This document shows positions 1 through 6,315 of a stretch of 15,823 nt of DNA, piece after piece (position 1 is the stretch's first letter; each line of letters begins with the position of its first letter). A model generated the notes under the pieces. That model was not told where the DNA came from and made no database searches. It was given only the letters and a program-made list of their open reading frames with translations. Made by a program: the position numbers and the translations under genes. The stretch covers positions 1 through 15,823 of the forward strand of contig CAAEBW010000292.1 of NCBI GenBank assembly GCA_900754145.1, written 5' to 3'. This stretch comes from Clostridia bacterium (GTDB lineage: Bacteria; Bacillota; Clostridia; Oscillospirales; Acutalibacteraceae).

Positions 1-572
1 GCAAGGTTGGATATGCAAAGACTGTTGTGAAAGGGGGACATATCGATAACCTTTTTAGGCAGAAGCCCATGCTTATCCAAAAATCTGAAGAGTCCTACGC
101 CTACCCTGAGAAGCCCCGGTATACTCAGCAGGAATTTAATCATTTTTTCGGTGCCGTTCTTTTCGGGAACCTCGCGGTTATTGGTAACATATTCGTTTAT
201 TTTGTTGCTTACGTCAAAAATTGTATCGGTCATATTAAAATACATCTTTGACATAGTGCCGTTGTCAAACTCGCCGGATTTTAGCACTACCATTGCGACC
301 GAAAATTCATTTCTCGCATAAGGCTTGCAGTTGACAATAAACCTGTTAAGCAGAGGATACTCCGCCGCAGCGCGCAGATAAGCCGCGATTATAACCGCCA
401 TATGGCTTAAGGCATGCCCCTCGTTGCGTTTTTCATTAAGATAATTCTGGATGGGGTCGTAAGGAATGTCAAGCGTGACCATATTCATAGCGTCGACACG
501 CTTGTTCATAACATGCGCCGCCACAGTGTACATAGGGTCGGTGTTTCTAAGCCTTTTTCCGTCTGCTCTCAT
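1..572 (-). CDS. Stand-alone 2-oxo acid dehydrogenase E2-type acyltransferase domain protein (partial, 3' end outside window)
   Basis: Reading leftwards from ATG at 572 gives 190 codons open to the window edge (start MRADGKRLRNTDPMYTVAAH). The pattern is that of the catalytic domain of 2-oxo acid dehydrogenase E2 acyltransferases, which is related to chloramphenicol acetyltransferase. Visible hallmarks are the stretch 'SHMAVIIAAYLRAAAEYPLLNRF' in broken form (SHMA, AEYPLLNRF near residues 57-80) and, near the right-hand end of the partial protein, DMSPFHNSL. The usual E2 lipoyl and peripheral-subunit-binding domains are absent because the protein begins directly in the catalytic fold. The catalytic DHR-type histidine would lie beyond the window. 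An ACGGAG Shine-Dalgarno about 8 bases upstream supports the start. The gene is divergent from pyrH. Similar lone E2-like domains occur in clostridia, and their substrate is unknown to me; no E1 or E3 partner is visible here. Confidence 0.8.
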   Translation of the reverse strand, partial: MRADGKRLRNTDPMYTVAAHVMNKRVDAMNMVTLDIPYDPIQNYLNEKRNEGHALSHMAVIIAAYLRAAAEYPLLNRFIVNCKPYARNEFSVAMVVLKSGEFDNGTMSKMYFNMTDTIFDVSNKINEYVTNNREVPEKNGTEKMIKFLLSIPGLLRVGVGLFRFLDKHGLLPKKVIDMSPFHNSLCISNL

Positions 573-724
573 TTAAAATCTCCGTTCCGCCGCCGTATGT
601 AAAGGTATCGCCGTACCCCTCGCGGCACAGGGGGAATATTATATATACTAATGTAATAATACTATATATCAGGATAAAATGCAATACTTTTTTAACAAAT
701 TGTGAACAGATGTTAATTATATTA

Positions 725-766
725 TTAATGCAGACCGACCTATAGCGGATATTCGGTCTTTATTAA
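725..766. other. Imperfect dyad upstream of the pyrH promoter
   Basis: AGACCGA (732-738) and TCGGTCT (753-759) form a perfect 7-bp inverted repeat around a 14-base loop. After a 2x2 mismatch the dyad is extended by TTAAT (725-729) and ATTAA (762-766). It lies just upstream of the -35 box at 785. It could be an operator, or a weak hairpin in a transcript coming from either side. There is no clean T-run after it on the plus strand (only TTATT), so I do not call it a terminator. Confidence 0.4.
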
Positions 767-784
767 AAAAGGCGGTATTTTGAA

Positions 785-813
785 TTGACTTTAAGGGCGG
801 TATATTGTAAAAT
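785..813 (+). promoter_or_regulatory. Sigma-A-type promoter for the pyrH operon
   Basis: TTGACT (785-790) is followed, with exactly 17 bases between, by TAAAAT (808-813). Each box differs from the consensus at one position. Predicted transcription start is near 820, giving a leader of about 83 bases that includes the hairpin at 840-880. It is the best-spaced pair I see in the gap, and it points at pyrH. Confidence 0.7.
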
Positions 814-839
814 ATATACGATAATATATAAGCCTTTAA

Positions 840-880
840 GCTGTCGAGATTCGACCGTAACGGGGTCAAAGCTCGACAGC
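840..880 (+). promoter_or_regulatory. Leader hairpin ahead of pyrH
   Basis: GCTGTCGAG (840-848) is perfectly complementary to CTCGACAGC (872-880). Inside, GACC (853-856) can pair with GGTC (864-867), so the transcript can form a two-tier stem-loop. It ends 12 bases before the pyrH Shine-Dalgarno GGAG (893-896) and has no T-run, so it is not a simple intrinsic terminator. It may affect pyrH mRNA stability or translation, or bind a regulator. It does not match a riboswitch class that I recognise. Confidence 0.5.
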
Positions 881-902
881 CTACGGCGGATTGGAGAAAG
901 AG

Positions 903-1607
903 ATGAAACCTGTTTATAAGCGTATACTACTTAAGCTCAGCGGCGAGGTTCTCGCGGGGGAAAAGGGCACGGGAATCGATTTTGATAAGGTTCTCGAAGT
1001 TTGCGGGAGCGTAAAGGAATGCTGTGATTTAGGCATAGAGGTAGCAATAGTAGTAGGCGGCGGCAACTTCTGGCGCGGCCGCTCAAGCGGTAAAATGGAC
1101 CGCACAAGAGCCGACCATATGGGTATGCTCGCCACCACGATTAACTCTTTGGCTCTTGCGGACGCGCTGGAGCAGTTAGGCGTTACCGCCCGCGTTCAGA
1201 CCGCTATCGAAATGCGGCAGATTGCAGAGCCGTATATCAGGAACAAAGCGGTTCGCCACCTTGAAAAGGGTAGGGTTGTAATCTTCGGTTGCGGAACGGG
1301 CAACCCCTTCTTCTCAACCGATACCGCCGCGGCTCTCCGCGCGGCAGAAATCGGCGCAGATGTTATATTCAAGGCGACTAATGTTGACGGCGTTTATGAC
1401 AGCGACCCGAAAACCAATCCCGACGCTAAGAAGTTTGATACGCTGTCTCACCTTGACGTACTGCAAAAGGGACTCCATGTAATGGACAGCACCGCCGCTT
1501 CCCTTTGTATGGACAACGGGATTGAAATTCTCGTATTCAACCTTAACAATCCCCGCAACATTGTTGATGCAGCAACAGGTTCACAGATAGGCACAGTAGT
1601 AAAATAA
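903..1607 (+). CDS. pyrH: UMP kinase
   Basis: Phosphorylates UMP to UDP with ATP in the cytoplasm, feeding UTP/CTP synthesis; bacterial PyrH is a homohexamer of the amino-acid-kinase fold. At 234 aa it has the family's normal length. Motifs in order: KLSGE (11-15), [10 protein letters not shown] (50-59, phosphate-binding glycine loop), [10 protein letters not shown] (69-78, the Asp contacts UMP), [11 protein letters not shown] (131-141) and [13 protein letters not shown] (156-168, nucleotide site). I chose ATG 903 because GGAG at 893-896 sits 6 bases before it. The in-frame TTG at 891 would overlap that site and add four residues not typical of the family. It is the first gene of the plus-strand cluster, 15 bases before frr, the usual bacterial pairing (often preceded by tsf, which is not here). 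Nothing essential is missing. Confidence 0.97.
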   Translation: MKPVYKRILLKLSGEVLAGEKGTGIDFDKVLEVCGSVKECCDLGIEVAIVVGGGNFWRGRSSGKMDRTRADHMGMLATTINSLALADALEQLGVTARVQTAIEMRQIAEPYIRNKAVRHLEKGRVVIFGCGTGNPFFSTDTAAALRAAEIGADVIFKATNVDGVYDSDPKTNPDAKKFDTLSHLDVLQKGLHVMDSTAASLCMDNGIEILVFNLNNPRNIVDAATGSQIGTVVK

Positions 1608-1622
1608 TAGGAGGCAACATTT

Positions 1623-2177
1623 ATGAAAGAGCTTTTAAAGAATACCGAGGAAAAGATGAATAAAACAGTCGGCGTATTAGAGCGGGACTATAAATCGATA
1701 AGAGCGGGCAGAGCCAACGCTTCGGTGCTTGACCGCATTACGGTGGATTATTACGGCTGTCCGACCCCGATTCAGCAGATGGCGGCGGTTTCTGTCCCTG
1801 AACCGAGAATCCTAATGATTCAGCCCTGGGACGCGTCTACCCTTAAGGAAATTGAGAAAGCGATACTCACCTCTGACATCGGCATTAACCCCCAAAACGA
1901 CGGCAGGGTTATCCGCCTTTCCTTCCCGCCCCTTACAGAGGAGCGCCGTAAGGAGATAGTAAAGGATGTTCACAAGACCGCCGAGGAAAGCAAGGTCGCG
2001 GTACGCAACACCAGAAGAGACGCTATCGAAAAGCTAAAGGCGCTTAAGAAGAACAACACCATCACCGAGGACGATGTAGCCGACGGCGAAAAGAGGATTC
2101 AGAACCTTACCGACAAGTACTGCAAGGAGATAGACTCCCTCGCGGCGGTTAAGGAAAAGGAAATAATGGAAATTTAA
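1623..2177 (+). CDS. frr: Ribosome recycling factor
   Basis: RRF acts with EF-G to split post-termination ribosomes from mRNA. At 184 aa it matches the normal ~185. Conserved features are visible throughout: the N-terminal helix with RAGRANASVLDRI (about 27-39), DYYGCPTPIQQMA (42-54), the PRILMIQPWD segment (61-70), the GINPQNDGRVIRLSFPPLTEERR block (91-113 region), and the C-terminal helical arm ending KEKEIMEI. AGGAGG (1609-1614) lies 8 bases before the ATG, just after the pyrH stop, so it is co-transcribed with pyrH. The stop at 2175-2177 is immediately followed by a long palindromic repeat that separates it from uppS. Nothing unusual in the protein. Confidence 0.97.
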   Translation: MKELLKNTEEKMNKTVGVLERDYKSIRAGRANASVLDRITVDYYGCPTPIQQMAAVSVPEPRILMIQPWDASTLKEIEKAILTSDIGINPQNDGRVIRLSFPPLTEERRKEIVKDVHKTAEESKVAVRNTRRDAIEKLKALKKNNTITEDDVADGEKRIQNLTDKYCKEIDSLAAVKEKEIMEI

Positions 2178-2179
2178 TC

Positions 2180-2330
2180 AATTCGTAATGCGTAATGCGT
2201 AATTCGTAATTATTGTATTTCGGATTTTTACCGGCTTTTCGATTCTATTAAACTAAATCAAATTAATTCTTCTTCGCAATGCGTAATATGTTTTTCTTAA
2301 TTACGAATTACGCATTACGAATTACGAATT
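2180..2330. repeat. 151-bp palindromic MITE-like element between frr and uppS
   Basis: The 33-base arm at 2180-2212 is the reverse complement of 2298-2330 with a single mismatch. The arms are made of tandem variants of a (A)ATTCGTAATGCGT unit. The 85-base centre is AT-rich and non-coding. Transcribed, it would form a very stable, long stem-loop filling the whole frr-uppS gap. It ends 10 bases before the uppS ribosome-binding site. I see no transposase and no clear target duplication. Arrays of this ATTCGTAATGCGTAATT type are, to my knowledge, common intergenic repeats in clostridia, so a non-autonomous element is the best guess. A second, single-arm relative lies at 5064-5099. Confidence 0.75.
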
Positions 2331-2349
2331 AAAAAAGGTTGGTGATTTT

Positions 2350-3066
2350 TTGCCGTTATTTAAAAATAAAAGCACTGCCGAAAGACCTCTGCCCCGCCAT
2401 ATTGCCATAGTTATGGACGGCAACGGCCGCTGGGCTAAAAAGCGCGGGCTTCCCCGCTCGGCGGGTCATATTTCGGGAGCTAAAACCTTTAAAACGATTG
2501 CCCGGTACTGCAATAAAATAGGGCTCGAATACCTTACGGTCTACGCCTTTTCGACCGAAAACTGGAAGCGGTCCGCCGAGGAGGTTGACGGCATTATGAA
2601 CCTGTTGCGTGATTACTTAAAGGACGCGGAAAACTTTAAGCAGGAGAATATCAAGGTAAAATTTATCGGCGACCCCGCTCCCCTCGCGGACGACATAAAG
2701 GCGCTTATGAAAAAGGACGAAGACGGCTCTAAGGACGCGACGGGGCTTAAGCTTAACATTGCTATAAACTACGGCGGCAGAGACGAATTAGTCCACGCGG
2801 TAAAGAGGATAATTGCCGAGGGAGTGCCCGAAAACGAAATTACCGAGCAAACTATTTCCGACAGGCTTTACACCGCCGGTATGCCCGACCCCGATTTTAT
2901 TATAAGACCAAGCGGCGAATACCGCACCTCAAATTATCTTTTGTGGCAGTCGGCGTATTCCGAGTACTGGTTTTCGGATGTTTTGTGGCCCGACTTTACC
3001 CCAAAGCACTTAGAAAAGGCGATTGAGGACTACAACCGCCGCAACCGCCGTTTCGGAGGAGTTTAG
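2350..3066 (+). CDS. uppS: Isoprenyl transferase (undecaprenyl diphosphate synthase family)
   Basis: Adds isopentenyl units in cis to farnesyl diphosphate to make the C55 carrier for peptidoglycan and other envelope polymers; cytosolic, membrane-associated. At 238 aa it is full length. The hallmark MDGNGRWAKKR is at 22-32, with the catalytic Asp at 23, followed by GHISGAK. FSTENWKR and the C-terminal block RPSGEYRTSNYLLWQSAYSE, then DVLWPDF, are present. In many homologues the latter begins RTSGE, so Pro here is a small variation. The start is TTG 2350, 4 bases after GGTGA (2341-2345). No in-frame ATG precedes the catalytic MDGNG, so a non-ATG start is required. Being upstream of cdsA and dxr/ispG, it draws on the isoprenoid precursors those MEP genes supply. 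Confidence 0.95.
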   Translation: MPLFKNKSTAERPLPRHIAIVMDGNGRWAKKRGLPRSAGHISGAKTFKTIARYCNKIGLEYLTVYAFSTENWKRSAEEVDGIMNLLRDYLKDAENFKQENIKVKFIGDPAPLADDIKALMKKDEDGSKDATGLKLNIAINYGGRDELVHAVKRIIAEGVPENEITEQTISDRLYTAGMPDPDFIIRPSGEYRTSNYLLWQSAYSEYWFSDVLWPDFTPKHLEKAIEDYNRRNRRFGGV

Positions 3067-3069
3067 CTT

Positions 3070-3948
3070 ATGAAAACAAGAATTATATCGGGCGTTGTTA
3101 TGGCGCTTATCGTAGCGGCGTTTCTAACACTTGGAATACTTGTAAGTCCGCTTTTTATTACCGCTTTTATTGCCGCTATTACGGCGGTTGCGATTTATGA
3201 ACTCCTGCATAATGCGGCGGGGATTAAGTCAAAGGCGGCGCTTATAGGTGCGTGCGCCTTTTCGGTGCTTTTCGTTGTGGGAGCGGATGAGAATTTACAG
3301 GGTTTAATATATTCATTTTTTCCCTATTCCGCAGATACGATAGTATCCCAATCAACGAAATTTTACAATTATTGGTCTTACGGTTTTTCGGGGCTTATTA
3401 TACTCTATTTTATTTTTGCGGCAATAATTATTCTCAAAAATCACAAGGACTTCGGCTTGGCGCAGATTGCCGCCCTGTTCGGATTTCCGCTGCCCTACGC
3501 CTATGCTTTCAGCTGTTTGGGCGGTATAATTTCGCATATGGACGGCATTTTCTATCTGCTTTTGCTCCTTAATTTTTCCAGCGTTTGCGATATGGGGGCG
3601 TATTTTGTCGGCAGTACGCGAGGTAAGCACAAGCTCTGCCCCGAGATAAGCCCTAAAAAAACCGTTGAGGGCGCTGTGGGGGGAATTTTGTCGAGCATTG
3701 TCGTATCCCTTATTTTGGTTTTCGCCTTTTCTGTGACCGAAAAGCTTTTAGCCGCCCTTATTTTAACAGTTCCTTTCTGCATTTTGGGAATGATAGGCGA
3801 CCTTTTCGCCTCGGCTATCAAGCGCACGGCGGGAATTAAGGACTACGGGACTTTAATTCCGGGTCATGGCGGAATACTTGACAGATTTGACAGTATAATT
3901 ATGATAGCCCCCCTCTTTTCAATCTTTGTAACCGCGGGGATAATGTGA
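3070..3948 (+). CDS. cdsA: Phosphatidate cytidylyltransferase (CDP-diglyceride synthase)
   Basis: Makes CDP-diacylglycerol from phosphatidic acid and CTP, the branch point for phospholipids; integral membrane protein. The 292-aa product is hydrophobic along most of its length, with a first membrane segment near residues 8-30 and about seven or eight in total. The CDS signature is intact: SAIKRTAGIKDYG (248-260), then PGHGGILDRFDS (264-275), carrying the acidic residues of the active site. SPKKTVEG, another conserved block, is present upstream. GGAGGAG (3055-3061) lies within the last uppS codons, 8 bases before the ATG, and the gap to uppS is 3 bases, so the two are tightly coupled. The stop TGA overlaps the dxr ATG. 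Confidence 0.95.
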   Translation: MKTRIISGVVMALIVAAFLTLGILVSPLFITAFIAAITAVAIYELLHNAAGIKSKAALIGACAFSVLFVVGADENLQGLIYSFFPYSADTIVSQSTKFYNYWSYGFSGLIILYFIFAAIIILKNHKDFGLAQIAALFGFPLPYAYAFSCLGGIISHMDGIFYLLLLLNFSSVCDMGAYFVGSTRGKHKLCPEISPKKTVEGAVGGILSSIVVSLILVFAFSVTEKLLAALILTVPFCILGMIGDLFASAIKRTAGIKDYGTLIPGHGGILDRFDSIIMIAPLFSIFVTAGIM

Positions 3949-5081
3949 TGAAAAAACTGATAATTTTAGGCTCCACAGGCTCTATAGGCGTTCAGGCGTT
4001 AGAGGTTGCCGAACGAAACGGATATAAGGTAACCGCTTTAGCGGCTGGGAAAAACACCGAGCTTCTTGAAAAACAGGCGCGGAAATTTAAGCCCGACATT
4101 GTCGCCGTTTCGGAGACACAAGCGGCAAACGACCTTAAAGTCCGCCTTGCGGACACCGATATTAAGGTGCTTTCAGGCGGGGAGGGGGTCTGCGCCGCCG
4201 CACAGTATGAGGGGGACATTGTTTTAAACGCTATTGTCGGCATTGCGGGGCTAAGACCTACCCTTGCGGCGATTGACGCCAAAAAAACAATAGCCCTTGC
4301 AAACAAGGAAACCCTTGTGGCGGGGGGCGAAATCGTAAACCGCAGACTTAAAGAGACGGGAGTAAAGCTTTTACCTGTGGACAGCGAGCATTCCGCTATT
4401 TTCCAGTCTTTACAGGGTGCGCCCCATGGCTCCCTTAAAAAAATACTTCTCACCGCTTCGGGCGGCCCGTTTTACGGCAAGACCAAAAAGGAGCTTGAAA
4501 GCGTTACCGTAAAGGACGCGCTAAACCACCCTAATTGGTCTATGGGGGCGAAAATTACGGTGGATTCCGCCACCCTTATGAACAAGGGGCTTGAGGTTAT
4601 CGAGGCGGTGCGGCTTTTTAATGTTGCACCCGATGATATAGAGGTGTTAGTCCACAGGCAGAGCATTGTCCATTCAGGGATAGAGCTGTCCGACGGGGCG
4701 GTTATAGCCCAGTTAGGCACTCCCGATATGAGACTTCCCATTCAGTACGCCTTAACCTACCCAGAGCGGGCGGACTTTGCCTTCGAGCATTTAAGCCTTG
4801 CGGATATAGGCACGCTGACCTTTGAGAGACCCGATACCGACACCTTCCGCTGTCTGCCGTTATGTATAGAAGCGGTAAAGCGGGGCGGTCTTGTCCCCGC
4901 GGCGGTAAACGGAGCAAACGAGGAGGCGGTCGCTTTGTTCCTTAGCGGTAAAATTAAATTTCTACAGATTGCCGAAATGGCGGAAAAAGCCCTTAATTCG
5001 GTCAATAATAAAAAGGAATATACCATAGAGGATGTTTTTGAGGCGGACAGAGCGGCGAGGGAGTTAATTCGGAATTCGTAA
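3948..5081 (+). CDS. dxr: 1-deoxy-D-xylulose 5-phosphate reductoisomerase
   Basis: Converts DXP to 2-C-methyl-D-erythritol 4-phosphate with NADPH, the first committed step of the MEP isoprenoid pathway; target of fosmidomycin. 377 aa, full length. Visible: GSTGSIG (8-14, NADPH Rossmann loop), ANKETL (118-123), DSEHSA (145-150, with D145 and E147 as metal ligands), HPNWSMG with the catalytic-loop His, and MNKGLE, whose Glu216 is the third metal ligand. I prefer ATG 3948, overlapping the cdsA stop by one base with GGGGA 7 bases upstream. GTG 3945 is possible and adds one Met. The last codons and the stop codon (5079-5081) lie inside a repeat remnant, so the extreme C-terminus (LIRNS) is repeat-derived and probably not conserved. 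Confidence 0.96.
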   Translation: MKKLIILGSTGSIGVQALEVAERNGYKVTALAAGKNTELLEKQARKFKPDIVAVSETQAANDLKVRLADTDIKVLSGGEGVCAAAQYEGDIVLNAIVGIAGLRPTLAAIDAKKTIALANKETLVAGGEIVNRRLKETGVKLLPVDSEHSAIFQSLQGAPHGSLKKILLTASGGPFYGKTKKELESVTVKDALNHPNWSMGAKITVDSATLMNKGLEVIEAVRLFNVAPDDIEVLVHRQSIVHSGIELSDGAVIAQLGTPDMRLPIQYALTYPERADFAFEHLSLADIGTLTFERPDTDTFRCLPLCIEAVKRGGLVPAAVNGANEEAVALFLSGKIKFLQIAEMAEKALNSVNNKKEYTIEDVFEADRAARELIRNS

Positions 5082-5099
5082 TGCGGAATTCGGAATTAA
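5064..5099. repeat. Single-arm relative of the frr-uppS palindrome, overlapping the dxr 3' end
   Basis: This stretch is built from ATTCGTAATGCGGAATTCGG-like units. It closely resembles one arm of the element at 2180-2330, with several T-to-G changes, but no matching second arm is found before rseP. It is itself partly palindromic (TTAATTC at 5064-5070, GAATTAA at 5093-5099). It supplies the dxr termination codon. Confidence 0.6.
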
Positions 5100-5132
5100 T
5101 GTGTGGGTATTTTTTGCAAATACTCTGCTTTT

Positions 5133-5210
5133 CACGGAACGTCGGGGACGCCGTTCCCTACAAATGTATATTAGAAATTCGTAGGGGCGGGCATCCTTGA
5201 CCGCCCGTAA
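5133..5210. repeat. Two divergent hairpin repeats of one family
   Basis: Hairpin 1 is GGAACG (5136-5141) with CGTTCC (5152-5157) around a 10-base loop. Hairpin 2 is GGGCGG (5185-5190) with CCGCCC (5201-5206), also around a 10-base loop. Read on the minus strand, hairpin 1 follows the same scheme as hairpin 2 on the plus strand: GTAGGG, stem, a loop like GCRTCCYYGA, stem, GT. They are therefore two members of one repeat family in opposite orientation, about 23 bases apart, with compensatory stem differences. I know similar GTAGGGGCGGGCATCC repeats as common intergenic sequences in clostridia. They fill the dxr-rseP gap, where no gene is present. Confidence 0.6.
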
Positions 5211-5228
5211 CCTTTTATAAAATTTCCA

Positions 5229-5242
5229 ATAAAATATTTTAT
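5229..5242. other. Perfect 14-bp AT palindrome before rseP
   Basis: ATAAAATATTTTAT is its own reverse complement and ends 4 bases before the rseP Shine-Dalgarno. It could be an operator half-site pair or simply chance in AT-rich DNA. I see no well-spaced -35/-10 pair here. Confidence 0.3.
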
Positions 5243-5248
5243 CAGCAG

Positions 5249-6310
5249 GTGATTGTTATTTCGGCGTTTTTAAATGTATGGGGCAATGTGTGGCCGTATC
5301 TTGTGGCGGTGCTTCTTTTCCTTTTGCTTATTATAATTCACGAATTCGGGCATTTTATCGCCGCAAAGCTTTTGGGCGTTCGGGTAAACGAGTTCGCGGT
5401 GGGCTTCGGCCCAAAGCTCCTTTCAAAAAAGGGCAAGGAGACAGAGTATAAGGTTAATCTTATACCCTTGGGCGGTTACTGCGCTATGGAGGGCGAGGAC
5501 GAGAAAAGCGGCGACGAGCGCGCTTTCTGCAACAAAAAGCCGTGGCGTCGGTTTATTATAGTCGCAATGGGGGCGATTTTTAATCTGCTTTTGGGGCTTA
5601 TAATTGTGGGAGTAACTCTTGCTCCCGAAAGCCGATTTACTTCAACCGTGGTAGCCGAATTTGCCGAAAATGCGGTAAGCGAGCAGAGTGGACTTCAGAT
5701 TGACGATAAAATCGTGGCGGTAGAGGGCAGAAAAATTTTCTCCACCTACGATTTAAGCTACGCCTTTACGAATGTGGAGGACGGAAAAATCGACATTACC
5801 GTTAAGCGGGACGGCAAAAAGGTCGAGCTAAAGGATGTCGCTTTTGAAACCTCAGAAGAGAACGGCATCAGCTATTTGAATGTGGATTTCAGGGTCTACG
5901 GCATAAAAAAGACGGTGGGCTCATTTATAAAGCAGACCTTCTCTACCGCCGCCTCCTACTGCGCGGTGGTGTGGCGCTCCCTTATCGACCTTATAACGGG
6001 CAAATACGGCATAAGCGCGGTTTCGGGTCCTGTCGGCGTTACGGCGGTAATCGGCTCTGCGGCAAAGCAAAGCCTTAAAAATATACTGCCGATTATGGCG
6101 CTTATAACAATTAATTTAGGCATTTTCAACCTCCTGCCAATTCCCGCGCTTGACGGCGGAAGACTGTTGTTTATTCTTATAGAGATGATTTTCAGAAAGC
6201 CCGTACCGGGGAAGTACGAGGCGGCGGTGCACGCGGCAGGCTTTGCTATTCTAATCGGCTTTATGCTGCTTATTACCGCAAAGGATATTTGGTCGCTTAT
6301 TACGGGGTGA
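5249..6310 (+). CDS. rseP: RIP-type zinc metalloprotease (RseP/RasP site-2 protease family)
   Basis: Intramembrane protease of family M50B that cleaves transmembrane substrates such as anti-sigma factors and signal-peptide remnants. 353 aa. The first membrane helix carries the zinc site HEFGH (31-35, with E32 catalytic). The loop VNEFAVGFGPKLLSKKGKET and PLGGYCAMEGE follow. A single PDZ domain is visible at about 125-205, and the C-terminal helix has the third ligand motif, PALDGGR (D302). A last membrane helix ends the protein. The start is uncertain: GTG 5249 overlaps the only good Shine-Dalgarno (AGGTGAT, 5247-5253), so initiation might instead be at a downstream non-ATG codon. No in-frame ATG lies ahead of the HEFGH helix. 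Presence between dxr and ispG is the usual Firmicutes arrangement. Confidence 0.94.
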   Translation: MIVISAFLNVWGNVWPYLVAVLLFLLLIIIHEFGHFIAAKLLGVRVNEFAVGFGPKLLSKKGKETEYKVNLIPLGGYCAMEGEDEKSGDERAFCNKKPWRRFIIVAMGAIFNLLLGLIIVGVTLAPESRFTSTVVAEFAENAVSEQSGLQIDDKIVAVEGRKIFSTYDLSYAFTNVEDGKIDITVKRDGKKVELKDVAFETSEENGISYLNVDFRVYGIKKTVGSFIKQTFSTAASYCAVVWRSLIDLITGKYGISAVSGPVGVTAVIGSAAKQSLKNILPIMALITINLGIFNLLPIPALDGGRLLFILIEMIFRKPVPGKYEAAVHAAGFAILIGFMLLITAKDIWSLITG

Positions 6311-6315
6311 TTTAA

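Larger units (their letters stand above)
573..902. other. Divergent intergenic region, E2-like gene / pyrH
   Basis: This 330-base gap contains no credible gene. It is AT-rich between about 635 and 770. It holds a dyad at 725-766, a good plus-strand promoter at 785-813, and a leader hairpin at 840-880 (each listed separately). A promoter for the leftward E2-like gene must lie in about 620-720. Several TATA-like boxes occur there on the minus strand (for example at 638-643 and 661-666), but none has a convincing -35 partner, so I do not call one. Confidence 0.6.

Noticed and set aside
27..602. Small plus-strand open frames at the left end
   Set aside because: They lie opposite the E2-like gene, whose minus-strand reading gives clear family motifs.
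891..902. TTG at 891 as the pyrH start
   Set aside because: It overlaps the GGAG ribosome-binding site that is correctly spaced for ATG 903, and the added residues are not family-typical.
820..902. Riboswitch in the pyrH leader
   Set aside because: Only one hairpin in about 83 bases, no recognisable riboswitch core and no terminator/antiterminator pair.
2180..2330. CRISPR array in the repeated ATTCGTAATGCGT units
   Set aside because: Units are adjacent with no spacers and are arranged as an inverted pair, not a direct repeat-spacer array.
5181..5225. Internal promoter before rseP using TTGACC (5197-5202)
   Set aside because: The nearest TATAAA lies only 13 bases downstream, and no -10 is found at 16-18 bases.
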